Origin: Akkermansiaceae bacterium
GTDB lineage: Bacteria > Verrucomicrobiota > Verrucomicrobiia > Verrucomicrobiales > Akkermansiaceae
Direction: 5' to 3'
Assembly: GCA_028822935.1 (NCBI GenBank)
Contig: JAPKCM010000018.1
Coordinates: 1 to 64,000, forward strand
DNA: 64,000 nucleotides
The position numbers and the translations under genes were made by a program. Below, in pieces: positions 18,401-27,116 of the stretch. The notes below the pieces were generated by a model. The model did no database searches and was not told the origin of the DNA. It saw nothing but the letters and a program-made list of their open reading frames with translations. How positions within the stretch are numbered: position 1 is the stretch's first letter; the number at the start of each line of letters is the position of its first letter.

Positions 18401-19891
18401 ACTGAGATTGGAATCGAGGACGGGATCGATGCCGACAGTCCCGTAGTATTGGTGGGAGTCGAGAGTGTCGCGATAGGCGGGCTCCTTGGTTTGTGCGCCG
18501 TCTGGATCGATGGCAACGAAGCGCCAGCGGGTCATCTCGCCGTCTTGCACTGCTGAGGCGGGAATAGTCGCGGTCCAAATGTTATCTCCCGCTACCGCAT
18601 CCGGAGCCACGCCATTATCAATCATTGAGACCTGGTTCTCGGATCCAAAGCCAAGGCGGTAGTATGTCGAGACAGTGGTGACGGGATTGACGAAGCTTGC
18701 GGTGACGGCGAAGGCTCCAGAAGGACGGGGAGGGTTTTCGGTGACCTCATCGAAGATAGGACCCGCAATTTGGCCGCCGGAGTTCGTTGCGCCGGGGGTG
18801 GGGGAGTCGAAGTAGTTTGGTGGGGTGCTTTCGGAATCTGACGTCGTTTGAACGGCCGCTTGAAGCGTCGGTTTTCCGGCGCCGTCGGTATCCCAATCCA
18901 TGAACATGGGCTGAGCGCTGGTGACGATCATGATTTGGCCCCGCTGGGGAGCCGAGGGATTGTCCTTCCAGTTTTCGATGAGACTTTTTATGTTCCAGGT
19001 CGTCGTGGGCATCTGACCGGGGACAGCGACGAAGGAGTCCACGGGAGTGTTTGCGGCGGAGTAGTCGACAAGGAGGTGATCGTTGAAGCTTGCGGCGATG
19101 GTGTCGATGCCGCGATTGGCGTCGGGCACTGCAAAAAGGTTGAGGTTTGAGGTGACGGCGTTGGGTCCAAAGATGGTGCCGCTTACGGCCCCACTCCAAG
19201 TGAGGGTGGCGGAGTCGATGGTGCTGCTTGCTGGAATGGAGCCAAGGGCTGACGAGAAATCGAACCACATATAATACTGCAGTTGATTGCCATTGAGGTT
19301 GGCATCGATGGAGTCCGGTGAGCCGGAGAGATTTCCTGATTGGACGCCACTGAGCTGCACGTTGGCGTAGTTGGTGGCGAAGTCCCAAAGTGGGGTGATA
19401 TTGATCTGGCTGGAATCTCCGGGATTACCGTAGCCGAATGATTGGTCGCGATATTGCGGGGGAAATTGAGGTGCGAACCCGGTTTCAACGGTGTTTCCAT
19501 CGGGTGAGATGAGGGCGAGATATTCTCCACCGGACGAAAGCTTGAAATTAGTGTGGAGTTCGCTGGCCGGGTCAATGCGGTCTTTGTTCGAGGCGAAGAC
19601 GATGATCCTTTCGTCGGCCGCAAGGATCACGGCGGGGAAAGTCCATTTAGTGGCATTGGTGGAATCGTCGGTCAGAGAGTAACCTTCTAGAAAGATTGCG
19701 CTGGTATCGGGGTTGTGGATTTCGATCCAGTCGCTGAAGTCTCCGTTTTCATCGGCTAGGGTGCTGCTATTCACCGCCATGAATTCCGAGATTACGGGCG
19801 CGGCGATGGAGAGCTGGGCAAAGGCCAAAAAGCCAAAAATTTGGAGAAGGTTCGTCACGGGGGGAGTGTGTGTGGATTGGTTATAGACCAA
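15422..19891 (-). CDS. Giant secreted lamin-tail/CotH-kinase-like protein
   Basis: 1489 residues. An N-terminal signal (LLQIFGFLAFAQLSIAA) is followed by a lamin-tail domain (about 30-140; VISEFMAVNSSTLADENGDF, WIEIHNP). A CotH-type domain spans about 500-830, with RFQWSADTPRV, GNAIIRNTDMHSKNW and the acidic WAILPWDLDLSGG metal/nucleotide-binding stretch. Two further lamin-tail domains lie near 1085-1190 (IQFGAIEFSPDSGNQDQEFV) and 1205-1320 (LVISEVMYHPAGDGLAEFIE). The C-terminus ends in a PVC-style beta sandwich (HFLRLKF). Such proteins are common, exported and very large in Verrucomicrobiota, possibly surface or spore-coat-kinase-like; function unproven. A GTG a few codons downstream of ATG 19891 could be the real start. 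It is the last gene of a minus-strand run starting at the Ldh gene. Confidence 0.88.
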   Translation of the reverse strand: MVYNQSTHTPPVTNLLQIFGFLAFAQLSIAAPVISEFMAVNSSTLADENGDFSDWIEIHNPDTSAIFLEGYSLTDDSTNATKWTFPAVILAADERIIVFASNKDRIDPASELHTNFKLSSGGEYLALISPDGNTVETGFAPQFPPQYRDQSFGYGNPGDSSQINITPLWDFATNYANVQLSGVQSGNLSGSPDSIDANLNGNQLQYYMWFDFSSALGSIPASSTIDSATLTWSGAVSGTIFGPNAVTSNLNLFAVPDANRGIDTIAASFNDHLLVDYSAANTPVDSFVAVPGQMPTTTWNIKSLIENWKDNPSAPQRGQIMIVTSAQPMFMDWDTDGAGKPTLQAAVQTTSDSESTPPNYFDSPTPGATNSGGQIAGPIFDEVTENPPRPSGAFAVTASFVNPVTTVSTYYRLGFGSENQVSMIDNGVAPDAVAGDNIWTATIPASAVQDGEMTRWRFVAIDPDGAQTKEPAYRDTLDSHQYYGTVGIDPVLDSNLSVLHWFVQNPSAANNTTGTRGAVYYLDQFYDNVHFNRHGQSTGGFIKKSYNLDFNKTQRFQWSADTPRVADIDLLTNWADKSKVRHPIAWEIMRESGVHAHFAFTIRVEQNGTFFSTADFVEDGDGIYLDRAGLNKEGALYKVYGNRLNKDNGDSGTTGVEKKNRKSEGNADLQALIDGLDLTGNSLEDYLYDNIDIPKTINILAGNAIIRNTDMHSKNWYIYRDTGKSDEWAILPWDLDLSGGRKWNSSDNYFDNALFTSGTIQTGGSIRLVSHLFNNTDTRAMFYRRVRTLVDQFIQPSSTPVAGRWFETRLDQQAALIDDPAMAKSDAQRDFEKWGSWVQGSGNSVPYTTNNPAVESMSEAILRWKNEYLPGRRNEIYNNQTVGNGGEIPSAQTAANLVTETALIEAGAAAFAFSPSNGNLGLTWTGSPTNEPFDTSGWISGPTGFGYENSSGYQTLIGTNVESQMSSNNSLYIRIPFNVIDPSTFDSLQLRMQWDDGFVAYLNGDFLFSQNAPESLTWQSAASSANHEASAASFNLYDVTDTLGSLRAGQNTLAIHGLNRSTGSSDFIIRPALFAGSSIPGSTAQPAIQFGAIEFSPDSGNQDQEFVEIANPFSIAVDLSDWQITGGINHTIHPGTVIPANGTLYLSPDVTAFRSRSTSPSGGEGRFIQGSYQGHLSSFDETLNLLDAQANLISTTTYTGNPSDAQLYLVISEVMYHPAGDGLAEFIELTNISQTITLDLTDVKFVDGVDFNFTGSAITSLAPGARVLIVRDLAAFTAVYGSGHPVAGIFANETKLNNDGDKIKLEDALNGTIREFTYNDAAPWPLPADEGYSLVLKNPGVISDPDRSSNWRSSTLLGGNPNASDALALPANPAGDANGNGVADLIDYGLGNDLGLTPIQPKLHFETADLGEGPQDYLILNFPISLGAEQVSHLIEETLTLASWQDATAQTTILSQVNLGDGRALVTARLASPIGVADRHFLRLKFQAN

Positions 19892-19900
19892 CGAAATCTC

Positions 19901-20563
19901 TTAGTCTGGGAAGTCGATGCGCATTTTCTTCTCTTCGAAGACGATGCGACCGGCTCCTTCTTTGATGATGTTTTGCTCGATCATCTGGAACTCCTCTTCA
20001 AAGAGGGCGCCCAAGTTGGCATAGGCGTCTTGAGTGAAGAGAAGGAAGCCTTGCGGGATTTTTAGTTTGCCGAAGCGGCCACCGATTAGGACGGTGCCGA
20101 GGAAACTTCCGCCGTCCTTGCGGACGGTGGTGGTAAATGAGTCGTCTTCTTTTTTCCTCCGCTGGAAACGGAGGAACATGGAAGAGGTGTGAGTGATGTT
20201 GCGCACCTTGCGCTCGATGATGAACTCGGCGCGCCCGCCCTCGGCTTCATCGAAGCGGATCCAGACTCCCTTGAGCTCTGTTTCTTTGGCGAAGTTTCCT
20301 TCCTGTCGAACCTTGAGGTTTTCGGCCAACCAGCTGTTGACCTGTTTTTCGGAAAGGACGATGGGCTGACGGTTCTTCGCGGCCAGACGAATCATGGCGG
20401 GCACGTCGGTGGCGCGCTCGCTGCGGTCGTCGGGCGAATAGCCGCTGATCGTGGTGAGATCTTGAGGCTGGAAGCTCAGGTAGACCCCCATTCCAAGACC
20501 GGCAACCATGAGGAACGCGATGAGAATGAAGAGGCGCTTGAGTGCCTTGCCGCGATGTTCCAT
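19901..20563 (-). CDS. Membrane-anchored hypothetical protein
   Basis: 220 residues that I cannot assign to a named family. Residues 11-30 (LFILIAFLMVAGLGMGVYL) form one transmembrane or signal-anchor helix after a basic N-terminus, leaving a soluble domain of about 185 residues outside the membrane. The soluble part has alternating strands with charged residues (FIIERKVRNITHTSSMFL, VLIGGRFGKLKIP) and VLSEKQVNSWLAEN, which reminds of lipid-binding or DUF2140-like periplasmic domains. It is nine bases before the lamin-tail/CotH gene and 42 after FmdB, so it is probably co-transcribed with both. Confidence 0.7.
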   Translation of the reverse strand: MEHRGKALKRLFILIAFLMVAGLGMGVYLSFQPQDLTTISGYSPDDRSERATDVPAMIRLAAKNRQPIVLSEKQVNSWLAENLKVRQEGNFAKETELKGVWIRFDEAEGGRAEFIIERKVRNITHTSSMFLRFQRRKKEDDSFTTTVRKDGGSFLGTVLIGGRFGKLKIPQGFLLFTQDAYANLGALFEEEFQMIEQNIIKEGAGRIVFEEKKMRIDFPD

Positions 20564-20605
20564 GGCTCTAGAATCACCGAAGGAGTCGCAGGTGACAAGT
20601 ACCCA

Positions 20606-20884
20606 TCACGAATCCTTGGACTTGCTCTCCTTAGTCTCTGATTTTTTCGCGGGCTTGGCGTCCGAGGAGGCCTTCTTTTCACCAGCCTTATAGGAGTCTG
20701 AACGGTAGTCGGTTTGGTAAAATCCGCTTCCTTTGAAAATGAGTCCAGATCCAGTGCCCAAAAGGCGCTTCACTTCACCGTCGCAATCTTCCTGCGGGCA
20801 GTCGGTGAGCTTGGGGTCGTTCATCCCCTGAAAGACCTCAAAGATGTGCTCACATTTTTGGCACTTGTAGTCGTAGTTTGGCAT
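20606..20884 (-). CDS. FmdB-family zinc-ribbon regulatory protein
   Basis: 92 residues from ATG 20884. The N-terminus PNYDYKCQKCEHIFEVFQ is the FmdB/Regulatory_CxxC zinc ribbon, with the second pair in DCPQEDC (spacing CxxC...CxxxxC), followed by KRLLGTGSGLIFKGSGFYQTDYR, the conserved 'GSGFY.TDY' tail. The last 30 residues are Lys/Ser/Glu-rich and disordered. The family is widespread, about 70-110 residues long, with no proven biochemical role. An in-frame ATG 45 bases upstream overlaps the end of the Ldh gene and is not conserved in the family, so the shorter start is used. It lies 11 bases after the Ldh gene. Confidence 0.88.
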   Translation of the reverse strand: MPNYDYKCQKCEHIFEVFQGMNDPKLTDCPQEDCDGEVKRLLGTGSGLIFKGSGFYQTDYRSDSYKAGEKKASSDAKPAKKSETKESKSKDS

Positions 20885-20895
20885 CGCGGGGTAAT

Positions 20896-21975
20896 CTAGG
20901 CTTCGGGAGCGAAGTTTTCCAACTCCCATCCAGAAATTTCGACTTCATCAGCCAGTTTCTTGAACTCGGCGATCTCAGCGGCGGAGAAAAGGAGGCCGCC
21001 GCTTGCTTCGGTACGTTTTCGGAACTCGGCTTCCATTTGTCCGGGGAGGAGGCACTTTTCATTTCCGTGACCGAGGACGTCATCGATGACGGTTTTGAGG
21101 TTTTCCTGCTGGGAAATTCCGCCCGCGAATTGGCCACTGGACCAAGCATCAGGGTGGATGCACTGGAAGTAGAAACAAGTGGTGGTCTTGGCGCCTTCAC
21201 GGCCCCGCTGGGTGGGAAGGCTGCCGCCGATGTATCCACCAACGAGTTCGTTGATGAGGCACATCGCGTAGCCCTTGTGCCTTCCGAAAGGAAGAAGGGC
21301 GGCGACTTCATTCGGGTCGCGGGTTTCCTTACCATCCTTATCGACGGCGGCACCCGGAGGGAGTTCCTTACCCTCGCGCTTGAGCTGCTGCACGCGGCCC
21401 ATGGCGACGGTGGAGGTGGCCCAGTCGATCACGATGGGGAAGCCATTGGCCTCTTGAGTTGGGAAGCCCCATGAGTGGGGGTTGGTGCCCATCGTGGGGT
21501 GCTTTCCAAAAAATGGCACCACCTCGGCGAGTGTCGAGGTGCAGTTGGTGTAAGCGATGTAGCCTTTTTCGGCGGCCTTCATGACGTAGCCGCCACCCCA
21601 GAGGTAGTGGAAGGCGTCATCGACAGCGACCTGGCCGACTCCGTATTCGTCGGCCATCTCCATGCAGCGATCCATCGCGGCGACGGCGACAGCTTGACCA
21701 AGTTTCTTGTTGGCATTCCAAACCTCGGAGGCCTTGAAGCGCGAGTTCACGACTTCGATCTCTGCTCCTGGAACGCAGCCCCCTTTTTCCGAGCCGAAAA
21801 GATGATCAAGGTGGAGGGCTTTGAGGGCGTTGTGGGTCCGGATTCCGTGGCGGGTGGCGTCCTGACAAACCTCAGCAGCTACGGCGGCTTCCGCAGTCGT
21901 GTATCCGCGAGCCTCGTAGGCGGCCTTTACCAAAACATCATGCTTCTCTGCTGGAACAACGTGGAATTCGCTCAT
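20896..21975 (-). CDS. Ldh-family oxidoreductase (malate/L-lactate dehydrogenase type)
   Basis: 359 residues, normal for the LDH2/MDH2 family, which does not share the Rossmann fold of ordinary lactate dehydrogenases. Visible markers are RHGIRTHNALKALHLDHL near the N-terminus, the NAD(P) and substrate-site stretch GTNPHSWGFPTQEANGFPIV, DWATSTVAMGRVQ, and LLPFGRHKGYAMCLINELVGG. Family members reduce or oxidise 2-oxo/2-hydroxy acids such as malate, sulfolactate or ureidoglycolate with NAD(P); the substrate here is unknown. It is the first gene of the run Ldh-FmdB-220 aa protein-lamin-tail protein. Confidence 0.9.
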   Translation of the reverse strand: MSEFHVVPAEKHDVLVKAAYEARGYTTAEAAVAAEVCQDATRHGIRTHNALKALHLDHLFGSEKGGCVPGAEIEVVNSRFKASEVWNANKKLGQAVAVAAMDRCMEMADEYGVGQVAVDDAFHYLWGGGYVMKAAEKGYIAYTNCTSTLAEVVPFFGKHPTMGTNPHSWGFPTQEANGFPIVIDWATSTVAMGRVQQLKREGKELPPGAAVDKDGKETRDPNEVAALLPFGRHKGYAMCLINELVGGYIGGSLPTQRGREGAKTTTCFYFQCIHPDAWSSGQFAGGISQQENLKTVIDDVLGHGNEKCLLPGQMEAEFRKRTEASGGLLFSAAEIAEFKKLADEVEISGWELENFAPEA

Positions 21976-22035
21976 AATTCGATGGGCAAAAAGGTGAATG
22001 CTGTCCGACAGAAGGCAAGAGCGAAGGGTCGCGGA

Positions 22036-22509
22036 CTAGAGATTGAAGTGCTCTTTTAAGCGGGTCGCCAGTTCTTCGGGGGAATCGCTGATCTCAAGCC
22101 TGAAGGCATCCTTGGGCGTTTCGAGTGCGGCGAATTGCGAATCAAGGAGGCTCGGGGGCATGTAGTGATTTTCGCGCGCCTTGAGGCGGCTTTCGATCAG
22201 GTCCCGGGAGCCATCGAGAAAGACGAATTCTGCTCCGGAAAGAACCTCACGGTATTTTGCCTTCAGGGCCGAGCAGGCAATAATGGTGGTGCCCGTTGCT
22301 TTCTGGATGAGGCCCGAAAGGCGGTTGAGCCAGACGGCGCGGTCTTTGTCGCTTAGGGGCTCACCGGAGGCCATTTTGGCGACATTTTCCGGAGGGTGGA
22401 AATCGTCACCGTCGAAAAATTGACCTCCCGCCTTTTGGGCGAGAAGAGAGCCGATGGTGGATTTTCCCGATCCACTCACGCCCATGAGGACAATGACGGT
22501 GGGCTTCAT
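22036..22509 (-). CDS. gntK: Gluconokinase
   Basis: 157 residues from ATG 22509. Walker A GVSGSGKST is at 10-18; FDGDDFHPPENVAKMASG and CSALKAKYREVLSG are gluconokinase signatures for binding gluconate and ATP. It phosphorylates gluconate to 6-phosphogluconate, which feeds the pentose phosphate or Entner-Doudoroff route. The ATG overlaps the last base of the permease stop codon (TAATG), so translation is coupled. The frame is open further upstream, but the extension is the permease in another frame and is rejected. Confidence 0.94.
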   Translation of the reverse strand: MKPTVIVLMGVSGSGKSTIGSLLAQKAGGQFFDGDDFHPPENVAKMASGEPLSDKDRAVWLNRLSGLIQKATGTTIIACSALKAKYREVLSGAEFVFLDGSRDLIESRLKARENHYMPPSLLDSQFAALETPKDAFRLEISDSPEELATRLKEHFNL

Positions 22510-23936
22510 TAGGAAATAACGAGCCAAAGGAGAGACGCGAAGGTGACTCCGATGACGCCGACGGCGGTGGAAACGAGGCTCCAGGTTTGGAAAGTCTGCT
22601 TTTCGTTCATACGGAAATAGCGGCTCACCATCCAAAATCCGCTGTCGTTTACATGAGAGAAGCCGGCTGCTCCGGAAGCGATGGCGACGACAACTAAGGA
22701 AAGGCGGGCGTCGGAGAGATCCATCTTTTCAAGAATGGGAGTCATGAGAGCGGCGGCCATCACCATGGCCACGGTGGCCGATCCTTGCGCAATGCGCGAG
22801 ATGGCGGAGAAGAGAAAGGCGAGAAGAACCGGAGTGACTCCGAGTCCGCCCAAGAGATCGGCTAGGGCATCGCCTACTCCGGTTTTACCAAGCATTCCTT
22901 TGAAAACACCGCCTGCACCGGTGATGAGAATGATGATTCCGGCAGGTCCCAGAGCGCGGGTCGCGACCTCCATGAGTTGATCTTTTTGAACGCCTCGCTT
23001 TGCCCCCAGAACCCAGAGGGTGAGAACGGTCGAGAGAAGAAGAGCGAGAATCGGATGTCCAAAAAAGGCCATCGCTTGCTGCCAGGCGGGGGCCGACTTC
23101 ATAAGATCCTTGAGCTGGTCACCTCGATCACCCTTGGTGAGCCCATCGGCCAGACCACTACCAACGGACTGCTCCACGAGAGAACCGGCCACGATCAGGA
23201 TGATGGGGAGGAGAAGAATTCCGGTGATGGTCCAGAAGGAAGGGGGATGTTCCTCTTCCGCTTCTTCGATCTCAGGAGGATCGATGTCGATGCGGTTGGC
23301 AATTTTTCCACCGAGGAAAATTCCGGAAATGATGGCGGTCGGAAGGCCGACCAAGATGCCGTAGAGAATCACGGTCCCGATTGGGATGCCGAACTGATAG
23401 GCGACCCAGGTCGGTCCGGGAGTGGGTGGGACAAAGGAGTGCGTCACCACCATTCCTGCGAGGAGGGGAAGTCCGAAAGTGAGGAGGGAGCGCCCCGTGC
23501 GCCTTGAAAGGGCGTAGAGAATGGGGGCGATGATGACCAAGGCGACATCGAGAAAGACCGGGATGGAAATGAGGAAGCCCGTCATGAGCATGGCCCAGTT
23601 GGCTTTTTTTTCGCCGAAGAATCTCAGGAGGCCATTGGCGAGACTCTGGGCGCCGCCGCTGTGCTCGATCATCGCTCCGAAAATGGCGCCGAGGCCAATG
23701 ATGGTCGCGATGAAGCCTAGGTTGTCGCCCATGCTCTGCTGGATCGTGGAGCCGACCTCGGTCAATTCCATGGTGCCGGAAACCACGCCGACGAAGACGC
23801 TGGCAAGCAAGAGGGCGACGAATGCCTGGACCCGCCATTTCAAAATGAGAAAGAGGATGAGGGCGATGGCGGCCACCAAGGTGCCAATCAGCCAGCCTGT
23901 GCTGACGTTCTGAGAAGTCGCTGCTAAGAAGTGCAT
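22509..23936 (-). CDS. GntP-family gluconate:proton permease
   Basis: 475 residues with about 12-14 hydrophobic segments across the length. Family marks are GMVVTHSFVPPTPGP, LVGLPTAIISGIFLG, LITGAGGVFKGMLGKTGVGDAL and FLFSAISRIAQGSATVAMVM. It imports gluconate or a related sugar acid by proton symport at the cytoplasmic membrane. A Shine-Dalgarno-like AGAGG lies just before the ATG. With the overlapping gluconokinase it forms a two-gene gluconate-use operon; the window shows no GntR regulator. It is divergent from the ABC-F gene; a G/C-rich inverted repeat lies in the shared 144-base promoter space. Confidence 0.92.
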   Translation of the reverse strand: MHFLAATSQNVSTGWLIGTLVAAIALILFLILKWRVQAFVALLLASVFVGVVSGTMELTEVGSTIQQSMGDNLGFIATIIGLGAIFGAMIEHSGGAQSLANGLLRFFGEKKANWAMLMTGFLISIPVFLDVALVIIAPILYALSRRTGRSLLTFGLPLLAGMVVTHSFVPPTPGPTWVAYQFGIPIGTVILYGILVGLPTAIISGIFLGGKIANRIDIDPPEIEEAEEEHPPSFWTITGILLLPIILIVAGSLVEQSVGSGLADGLTKGDRGDQLKDLMKSAPAWQQAMAFFGHPILALLLSTVLTLWVLGAKRGVQKDQLMEVATRALGPAGIIILITGAGGVFKGMLGKTGVGDALADLLGGLGVTPVLLAFLFSAISRIAQGSATVAMVMAAALMTPILEKMDLSDARLSLVVVAIASGAAGFSHVNDSGFWMVSRYFRMNEKQTFQTWSLVSTAVGVIGVTFASLLWLVIS

Positions 23937-24080
23937 TGCCCAACCTCTTCTGTCTCCCCCCTCTTCGCCAAGCGCGAAGTTGTTTTTCTGGCGGGAGAGG
24001 GCTGATTTTTGGCGGATTAGAAATCACTCTTCTTACTCTTGCGAGTTGGCGTTCGATCCCTAGTCTGCGGCCCGCTGCCC

Positions 24081-25943
24081 ATGTCCACTCTTTTATCTGC
24101 TAACGAAATCCGACTTTCCTATGGCCCTCAGACTCTCCTTGATGGGGTGACCTTGGCGGTTGCGGCGGGTGAAAAGGTTGGGCTGGTGGGACGCAATGGC
24201 TGTGGAAAGACCTCCTTGCTGAAGATTCTCGCTGGCGAGAATGGCGCGGACTCCGGGGATATTTCGGCCCGACGCGAATTGCGGGTGGGCTATCTTCCTC
24301 AGGAATTCGAACTCGATTCTAGTCTCTCGGTCCACGAGAACATCCAAGCGGGTGCAGCGGATGTCGCCAATGCGGTGACGCGCTATGAGAACGGCGATGG
24401 GACCGAGCACGAACTGGGAGAGCTTCTGGAGCTGATCGATCATGCCGATGGCTGGAATCTGGACGCCCGCATCACCGCTCTTTCGAATGCCCTGGGCACT
24501 CCTCCGCTTGACGCCGAGACCGGTCCTCTTTCCGGAGGAGAGAAGCGACGGGTGGCTCTCTGCCAGGCTCTCGCTTCGCAGCCTGATCTTCTTCTTCTTG
24601 ATGAGCCGACGAACCACCTTGATGCCGATTCGATCCGTTGGTTGGAGAGCTTCCTCGCGACCTACGGCGGGGCCGTCATCTTCGTGACGCACGATCGCTA
24701 CTTTTTGAACGTCATCGCGACGCGTATCATCGAGATTGACAACGGAAAGGCCTATTCCCATCCGGGAAATTACACCGCCTTTTTGGAATCGAAAGCGATT
24801 CGGCAAGGGATTGCCCGGAATTCGGAGAAGAAGCGTCAGAAATTTCTTAAGGACGAACTCGAGTGGGTGCGTGCGGGGGTGAAAGCGCGCACGACGAAGT
24901 CGCGTTCGCGGCTCGATTCTTTCTACGAGATCAAGAATAAGGATGCTCCGGTCGAGGAAGGTGAGATGGATTTGCTCATTCCACCGCCGCCTCGTTTGGG
25001 CGATACGATTGTCGAGTTGGAAAAGGTGGGGATCACTTTGGGCGATCGGACTCTTTTTCGGAACATGGACCTCTCGCTTGAAGCGGGTCAATGCACTGGC
25101 ATCGTGGGGCGTAACGGGGTTGGTAAAACCACCTTGCTGAAGATCTGCCTGAACCAACTTGAGCCGACTCAAGGGAAGGCGACCCTGGGGAAGCAGGTCA
25201 GGATCAATTACATCGATCAGACGCGCATGCAGCTTGATGGAACGGGGTCTCTTTTGGATGAGATTTCCAATGGGAGCGAGAAGATTGAATTTGGCGAGGA
25301 AACGCTTGGGGCACGCGCTTATCTGAAACGATTCCTCTTTTCCGACGACCGCATCAACGAGCGGGTCGACCTTTTATCGGGTGGCGAGCGCGCACGGCTG
25401 ATGCTGGCGAAGGTTCTCAAGACGGGCGGCAATTTGATTGTCCTCGATGAGCCGACGAACGACCTCGACCTTCCTTCGTTGCGCATGCTTGAGGAAGCCC
25501 TTGCGGCCTTTGGTGGCACCGTCATCGTGGTTTCCCACGATCGCTATTTTCTGGATCGTATTTGTGATCAGATCATCGCCTTCGAGGAAGACGGGGTGAA
25601 GGTCACTCCCGGAAACTATTCCTACTATTTGGAAAAACGACAGCAGCGTGAGAATGCCGAGCGCGCCCAGACGGCAGCCTATGCCAAGGCGAAGAAGTCG
25701 GCCCCGAAGAAAAATAAGCCGCGTAAAATCACGATGGCCGAAGCGATTGAACTCAAGGGGATGGAAGAGCGCATCCTGGAGGCTGAGGAAGCTTGTTCTG
25801 TTGCGGAGGCGCACCTCGCCGAAGTGCAGACTGACTACGAGAAACTCCCCGGGGCGACTGCTGCGCTCGGCAGAGCGCAAGCGTCAGTCGCCAAGCTTTA
25901 CGCGCGCTGGGAGGAGCTTGGCGCGCTTCCGGAGAAGGTTTGA
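24081..25943 (+). CDS. ABC-F type ATPase, Uup-like
   Basis: 620 residues, starting at the ATG 24081 where the family N-terminus (LLSANEIRLSYG) begins. Two ABC domains in one chain, no membrane segments: Walker A GRNGCGKTS at 37-45 and GRNGVGKTT at 343-351, signatures LSGGEKRRVAL and LSGGERARLML, Walker B LLLLDEPTNHLD and LIVLDEPTNDLD. The C-terminal part (about 530-620) is charged and forms a coiled coil (AIELKGMEERILEAEEACSV), as in Uup/EttA relatives. ABC-F proteins act on the ribosome in translation; Uup is also linked to transposon excision and ribosome assembly. No antibiotic resistance subtype can be assigned. Confidence 0.93.
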   Translation: MSTLLSANEIRLSYGPQTLLDGVTLAVAAGEKVGLVGRNGCGKTSLLKILAGENGADSGDISARRELRVGYLPQEFELDSSLSVHENIQAGAADVANAVTRYENGDGTEHELGELLELIDHADGWNLDARITALSNALGTPPLDAETGPLSGGEKRRVALCQALASQPDLLLLDEPTNHLDADSIRWLESFLATYGGAVIFVTHDRYFLNVIATRIIEIDNGKAYSHPGNYTAFLESKAIRQGIARNSEKKRQKFLKDELEWVRAGVKARTTKSRSRLDSFYEIKNKDAPVEEGEMDLLIPPPPRLGDTIVELEKVGITLGDRTLFRNMDLSLEAGQCTGIVGRNGVGKTTLLKICLNQLEPTQGKATLGKQVRINYIDQTRMQLDGTGSLLDEISNGSEKIEFGEETLGARAYLKRFLFSDDRINERVDLLSGGERARLMLAKVLKTGGNLIVLDEPTNDLDLPSLRMLEEALAAFGGTVIVVSHDRYFLDRICDQIIAFEEDGVKVTPGNYSYYLEKRQQRENAERAQTAAYAKAKKSAPKKNKPRKITMAEAIELKGMEERILEAEEACSVAEAHLAEVQTDYEKLPGATAALGRAQASVAKLYARWEELGALPEKV

Positions 25944-26104
25944 TGGGCTGTCGCGGAGAGCAATGAGCGTCGAATGACGTTTTCATCACCCGTGACTTTC
26001 CTGAAAATCATCCCGTCATTGGGCCTTTTTGTTCATAACAGCGGCACTTCGCATCCCCAAAACCGTCTTTCTCCCCCCGAAAGGACATTTTTTAGAATCC
26101 GACA

Positions 26105-26133
26105 TTGATTTAAGTCTCTCAAGTTGCTATCAT
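26105..26133 (+). promoter_or_regulatory. Candidate sigma-70 type promoter of the PEP-CTERM gene
   Basis: TTGATT at 26105-26110 and TATCAT at 26128-26133 are separated by exactly 17 bases, with the coding start at 26204. This would leave a leader of roughly 65 bases containing a short GAGAAATTCTC inverted repeat. The match is good but based on eye alone. Confidence 0.45.
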
Positions 26134-26203
26134 TAAGATTACGAGGGAGAAATTCTCTTTATTTGTGAGCTTTATTCACTCTCCAGAACACATAATATAC
26201 ACA

Positions 26204-27046
26204 ATGAAACGAAAATTACTCATGCTGGCCGGCGCTTCGCTGGCCATGTTGACAACATCTTCCCAGGCCGCCCTCGTTGATGGTCTGGTAAACTACTGGA
26301 ATTTTGATGGCAATGCCAATGACCAAGCGCACGGCCTTGCAGGTTCCGCGAGTACCAATGCAGACAACGGCACGTTCGGTGGTGCCAACGGCACAGGAGG
26401 CATTAGCTACGTTGCTGGTCGTTTCGGTTCTGCCATCGGACTTGACGGAGCCGCAGGTGTGGCACAGGACAACGGTCACGTAGTCGTCCCTCGCAGTGGC
26501 GACACTCTCTTCGGTGCCACAAGCGCTCACACGCCCAATACATTGACGACTTCCTTGTGGGTGAGTGTCGCCGGTGACGACACCGGCTGGCAGACCGTCC
26601 TTTCTCATGGAGAAGGAAACCAGTATCGCGTGGCCATGCGCGGCGGCTCGAACGTTCCAGGATATGCAGGTGGCAGCGGCGAAGGTCCTGACAACGGTCC
26701 TGACATCACCGGTGGTGATTGGCACAGTATCATTGCGATCAGTGACGGCGTTGCAGGCAACACCCGCCTCTACGTCGATGGCCTTTTGACGAGCACAGGC
26801 GGTGCCCCCGTCATTGATGATGCTAAAAACGATTTTGACTTCTTCATCGGCGGGAACCCGGACACCGGTGCCCAGACCCGCGAGTGGTTTGGCGGTATCG
26901 ACGATGTCGCCCAGTGGAACCGTGTGCTGACTGAATCTGAGATTACTTCTATTGCCGGCGGCGCTGCGATTATCCCCGAGCCCTCGACCGGTATTCTGAT
27001 GGGACTCTCAGGAATCGCCCTCTTGCTCAGACGCCGTCGCGGATAA
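26204..27046 (+). CDS. LamG-domain PEP-CTERM surface protein
   Basis: 280 residues from ATG 26204. A signal peptide (MKRKLLMLAGASLAMLTTSSQA) is followed by a concanavalin-like LamG domain (about 23-245; LVNYWNFDGNANDQAHG, WHSIIAISDG, NTRLYVDGLL, WFGGIDDVAQWNRVLTESEI). The C-terminus is a verrucomicrobial PEP-CTERM sorting signal: PEPST, a hydrophobic helix GILMGLSGIALLL, and RRRRG. Such proteins are sorted by exosortase and often attached to exopolysaccharide; LamG suggests glycan or protein binding. An upstream in-frame ATG at 26165 would place 13 residues before the signal peptide and is rejected. The gene has its own candidate promoter and a strong terminator after it. Confidence 0.92.
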   Translation: MKRKLLMLAGASLAMLTTSSQAALVDGLVNYWNFDGNANDQAHGLAGSASTNADNGTFGGANGTGGISYVAGRFGSAIGLDGAAGVAQDNGHVVVPRSGDTLFGATSAHTPNTLTTSLWVSVAGDDTGWQTVLSHGEGNQYRVAMRGGSNVPGYAGGSGEGPDNGPDITGGDWHSIIAISDGVAGNTRLYVDGLLTSTGGAPVIDDAKNDFDFFIGGNPDTGAQTREWFGGIDDVAQWNRVLTESEITSIAGGAAIIPEPSTGILMGLSGIALLLRRRRG

Positions 27047-27071
27047 ACTGCCCGGTCCTCTGACAGGCTGT

Positions 27072-27103
27072 AAAAAAAACGCGGGCATGCAATTTTGTAT
27101 GCC
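27072..27103 (-). terminator. Rho-independent terminator on the minus strand, probably for alaS
   Basis: Read on the minus strand, 27103-27084 folds into a GGCAT/ATGCC-based hairpin with a further G-U and A-T pairs, followed a few bases on by eight T (complement of the A run 27072-27079). It lies about 195 bases past the alaS stop with nothing between. Confidence 0.6.
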
Positions 27104-27116
27104 AGCTTTCCCGAAG